Source: Hawksworthiomyces lignivorus
Lineage: Eukaryota; Ascomycota; Sordariomycetes; Ophiostomatales; Ophiostomataceae
DNA: 33,286 bases
NCBI GenBank assembly: GCA_002917075.1
Contig: NTMA01000163.1
Coordinates: 1 to 33,286, forward strand
Direction: 5' to 3'
Each line of letters opens with the position of its first letter. Within the stretch, counting starts at the first letter, position 1. The position numbers and the translations under genes were made by a program. The notes under the pieces were generated by a model. It had not been told where the DNA came from. It saw only the letters and a list, made by a program, of their open reading frames with translations, and did not search any database. Shown piece after piece: positions 31,225 to 33,286 of the stretch.

Positions 31225-32901
31225 ATGAAGATCTACTCCTCCAGCTTCATCGATATCCCGCGGGACAAGAACCTCACCGAGCTGCTGCACACGACGGCCC
31301 GGCCGCTGCCGGAGTCGCACCTCATCGCCCGAGACAGCCTGACGAACCGGAGCATCACGCTCGGGGAGCTGCGGGACCGGGCGGGCCGCATCGCCAAGGG
31401 TTTGCACGACCGGCTGCAGCCGGTGGACCAGGCGCGGTGGGCGATTGTGCTGCCGAACAGCGTGGATTTCCTGGAGATTGTGCACGCGATCCTGTGGACG
31501 GGCGGGGTGGTGGCGCCGATCAACTGGGCGCTCAAGGACACGGAGATCGGGCACGGGCTGGCGGTGAGCCAGCCGCACTATGTGGTGGCGTACGGGCCGA
31601 TCGTGGGGACGATCGAGCGGGCGCTGCGGGTGGCGGAGCGCGAGCTGAGCGAGGCCGGGGTGGCGTGGACGCGCCCCGTGGTGGTGACGATCGTGGAGCC
31701 GGCGCCGGGCTTGCTGCACGTGGGCACGGACCTGGTGGCGCCGGCGGGCCAGCGGCTGGCGGTGCCGCACTACGCGGACACGTCTGAGCGGCTGGCGACG
31801 ATCCACCTGTCGTCGGGGACGACGGGCAAGCCCAAGGGGGTGGAGCTGACGCACCTCAACTATGTGGCCAACGTGCTGCAGCTGTACGCGCACGACCCGG
31901 CGCAGTTCCACCCGGCGGTGCGGTGCGTGACGATCACGCCGTGGGCGCACATCGGCATGACGACGATGCCGCTGTTCAACGGGCCGTACATGGGGATGCT
32001 GCACCACGCGATGCCGCAGTACAGCCTGGAGAAGATGGCGGAGATCGCGGGGTCGATGCAGGCGACGACGTTCCAGGGCCCGCCCAGCGTGGTGCTGCAG
32101 ATGGCCAAGTCGGACATCACGGAGCGGTTCGACTTCTCGCGCGCCGAGACGATCACGGTGGGCGGGGCGCCGTTCAAGCCGGACGTGCTGGACCCGCTGC
32201 TGCGCAAGGCGCCGTGGAAGCTCGTGCAGGTGTACGGCATGACCGAGGCGGCCGGCTACGTGGCGTTTCAGCGCATGCACGAGGACGTGCCCGACGGCGC
32301 CGTAGGTCACCTGCTGCCCAACATCGAGGCGTGCCTCAAAAAGGTCGGCACCACCGAGGACGTGCCCGAGGGCGCGGCCGGCGAGCTGTGGCTGCGCGGG
32401 CCCAACATCACGCGCGGGTACCTGTTCAACCCGGACGCCAGCCGCAACGCGTTCCCGGCCCCCGGCTGGTACAACACGGGCGACGTGGCGCGCTTCGACA
32501 AAGAGGGCCGCATCAGCATCGTGGGGCGCACCAAGGAGCTGATCAAGTACAAGGGCTTCCAGGTGTCGCCGCCCGAGCTCGAGACGTACATCAACTCGCA
32601 CCCGGCCGTGGTCGAGGGCGGCGTGGCGGCCACGTGGGACGAGAGCCAGCTGACGGAGCTGCCCACGGCCTGGGTGGTGCTCACCGACGAGGCGTCGCGC
32701 ACGCCGGCCTCCATCCAGGCCGCGCTCAAGGACGTGCACGCCAGCATCGACGCGCAGGTCAGCGGCTACAAGAAGCTGCGCGGCGGCGTGTACCACGTCG
32801 TCGCGCTGCCCAAGAACCCGACGGGCAAGATCCTGCGCGTGCCCATGGCGGCCATGCGCGACGGCCAGTGCTCGCTGGACAAGCCGCAGTCCAAACTGTA
32901 G
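31225..32901 (+). CDS. peroxisomal acyl-CoA ligase 2 (AMP-binding)
   Basis: Single exon, 558 aa from the ATG at 31225 (CAACATGAAG). It is an ANL-superfamily acid-CoA ligase. SSGTTGKPKG (196-205) is the phosphate loop, VYGMTEA around 336-342 the A5 motif, NTGD (Asp420) and GRTKELIKYKG the hinge region, and Lys535 in PTGKILR the catalytic lysine. It ends in SKL, the archetypal PTS1. It has no introns, while ligase 1 has two. Motif wording and the N-terminal halves differ, so the two ligases look like separate subfamilies rather than a recent duplication. Very high GC and strong third-position bias suggest high expression or a different history. Confidence 0.95.
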   Translation: MKIYSSSFIDIPRDKNLTELLHTTARPLPESHLIARDSLTNRSITLGELRDRAGRIAKGLHDRLQPVDQARWAIVLPNSVDFLEIVHAILWTGGVVAPINWALKDTEIGHGLAVSQPHYVVAYGPIVGTIERALRVAERELSEAGVAWTRPVVVTIVEPAPGLLHVGTDLVAPAGQRLAVPHYADTSERLATIHLSSGTTGKPKGVELTHLNYVANVLQLYAHDPAQFHPAVRCVTITPWAHIGMTTMPLFNGPYMGMLHHAMPQYSLEKMAEIAGSMQATTFQGPPSVVLQMAKSDITERFDFSRAETITVGGAPFKPDVLDPLLRKAPWKLVQVYGMTEAAGYVAFQRMHEDVPDGAVGHLLPNIEACLKKVGTTEDVPEGAAGELWLRGPNITRGYLFNPDASRNAFPAPGWYNTGDVARFDKEGRISIVGRTKELIKYKGFQVSPPELETYINSHPAVVEGGVAATWDESQLTELPTAWVVLTDEASRTPASIQAALKDVHASIDAQVSGYKKLRGGVYHVVALPKNPTGKILRVPMAAMRDGQCSLDKPQSKL

Positions 32902-33286
32902 CGGAAAAGACGCTTGATGATGAACATGATCTCCCTTTTTTTTTTTCTAATTTCTTTGTGAAAATATGCCTTATAAACTGTACATAGTAAAATAGATTTC
33001 TAGTTCTTTCTTGTTTTTATTTTTGGCTTCTGAATTCTACAAATGAGATACGGCAAGAAAAGCTGCCGATGCATTTCGTTTCTGACTCAATATGCTGATT
33101 TGTGAAATGATTTATGTATGCTCCATTTCCAAGAGATGGCACAGCTACTCTCTATGCAGAGCATTTTGCTCTAAACATGCCAAGCGCATGTTTTCTCTTT
33201 GCTGCTGGCTGTCCTCCCGGCAAACGATGCCCGGGCTAACCGGTAATGCAGAGCGCGGCCTTAAGAGACGCCAACCCCGCCCCCCC
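32902..33286. other. ligase 2 3' region and window end
   Basis: An A/T-rich 3' region. TGACTCA occurs at 33083-33089. Two adjacent small hairpins sit at 33158-33172 (AGAGCA, TTT, TGCTCT) and 33173-33193 (AAACATG, seven-base loop, CATGTTT). The window stops in six C. No gene was found. Confidence 0.5.

Noticed and set aside
31174..32796. 540-codon open frame antisense to ligase 2
   Set aside because: Arg/His/Val-rich product without motifs, mirroring the strong third-position GC of ligase 2.
9458..32901. Biosynthetic (secondary-metabolite) cluster, including the peroxisomal ligase-hydratase type known from Alternaria epoxy-decatrienoic acid toxins
   Set aside because: No PKS, NRPS, terpene synthase or esterase is present, and AtuA plus hydratase-2 favour breakdown. 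The option cannot be fully excluded because only part of the locus may be visible.
1..33286. CRISPR arrays, insertion sequences, rRNA genes, transposon ORFs
   Set aside because: No spaced repeat array, transposase or reverse-transcriptase motif, terminal repeat pair or rRNA-like sequence was seen.

Overview
The window reads as nuclear DNA of a filamentous ascomycete (Pezizomycotina). The support is a palA/RIM20 gene, GT-AG introns of about 59-175 nt often with CTAAC/CTGAC branch sites, a fungal bZIP protein with a DUF3425-type tail, and C-terminal peroxisomal (PTS1) tripeptides. The species cannot be named. The sequence starts in 54 T and ends in six C, so it may be a whole contig.

Layout. 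The left flank (1-3430) is palA, an ESCRT-associated pH-signalling adaptor with five exons; its pre-mRNA carries CAG, CTG, CT and poly-G runs. A 3-kb gene-free stretch follows. From 6442 to 32901 there are eleven genes that look like one catabolic cluster: a P450 (+), an acyl-CoA ligase (+), a carboxymuconolactone decarboxylase-like protein (+), a short-chain dehydrogenase (-), a first AtuA/DUF1446 protein (-), a bZIP regulator (-), a first enoyl-CoA hydratase (-), a second enoyl-CoA hydratase (+), a MaoC/hydratase-2 protein (-), a second AtuA/DUF1446 protein (-) and a second acyl-CoA ligase (+).

How they may work together (inference). Both ligases (AKL, SKL), both crotonase-fold hydratases (SRL, SNL) and the MaoC protein (SHL) end in PTS1 or PTS1-like tripeptides, so five of the enzymes appear to act in peroxisomes. 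A membrane P450 could oxidise a hydrophobic substrate. The ligases would make CoA thioesters, and the hydratases and the dehydrogenase would carry out beta-oxidation-like steps. AtuA is known from bacterial acyclic-terpene (citronellol/geraniol) utilisation, where its biochemical role is unsettled. Here it occurs twice, with no geranyl-CoA carboxylase, acyl-CoA oxidase/dehydrogenase, thiolase, lyase or transporter. The substrate is therefore unknown; a branched or isoprenoid acid, an aromatic propenoic acid or another acyl chain all fit. No PKS, NRPS or terpene synthase is present.

Regulation. The bZIP gene lies in the middle of the cluster. TGATTCA/TGAATCA elements (11 seen by eye, all between 13991 and 29682), a 17-bp palindrome upstream of AtuA-1, a TTGACGTCAA site and paired GAGACGTCAGT repeats are candidate binding sites. 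Two CCTCGG (FarA/FarB-type) hexamers lie just upstream of the P450. Exon boundaries were deduced by hand from splice signals, reading phase and family motifs; every multi-exon model closes in frame.
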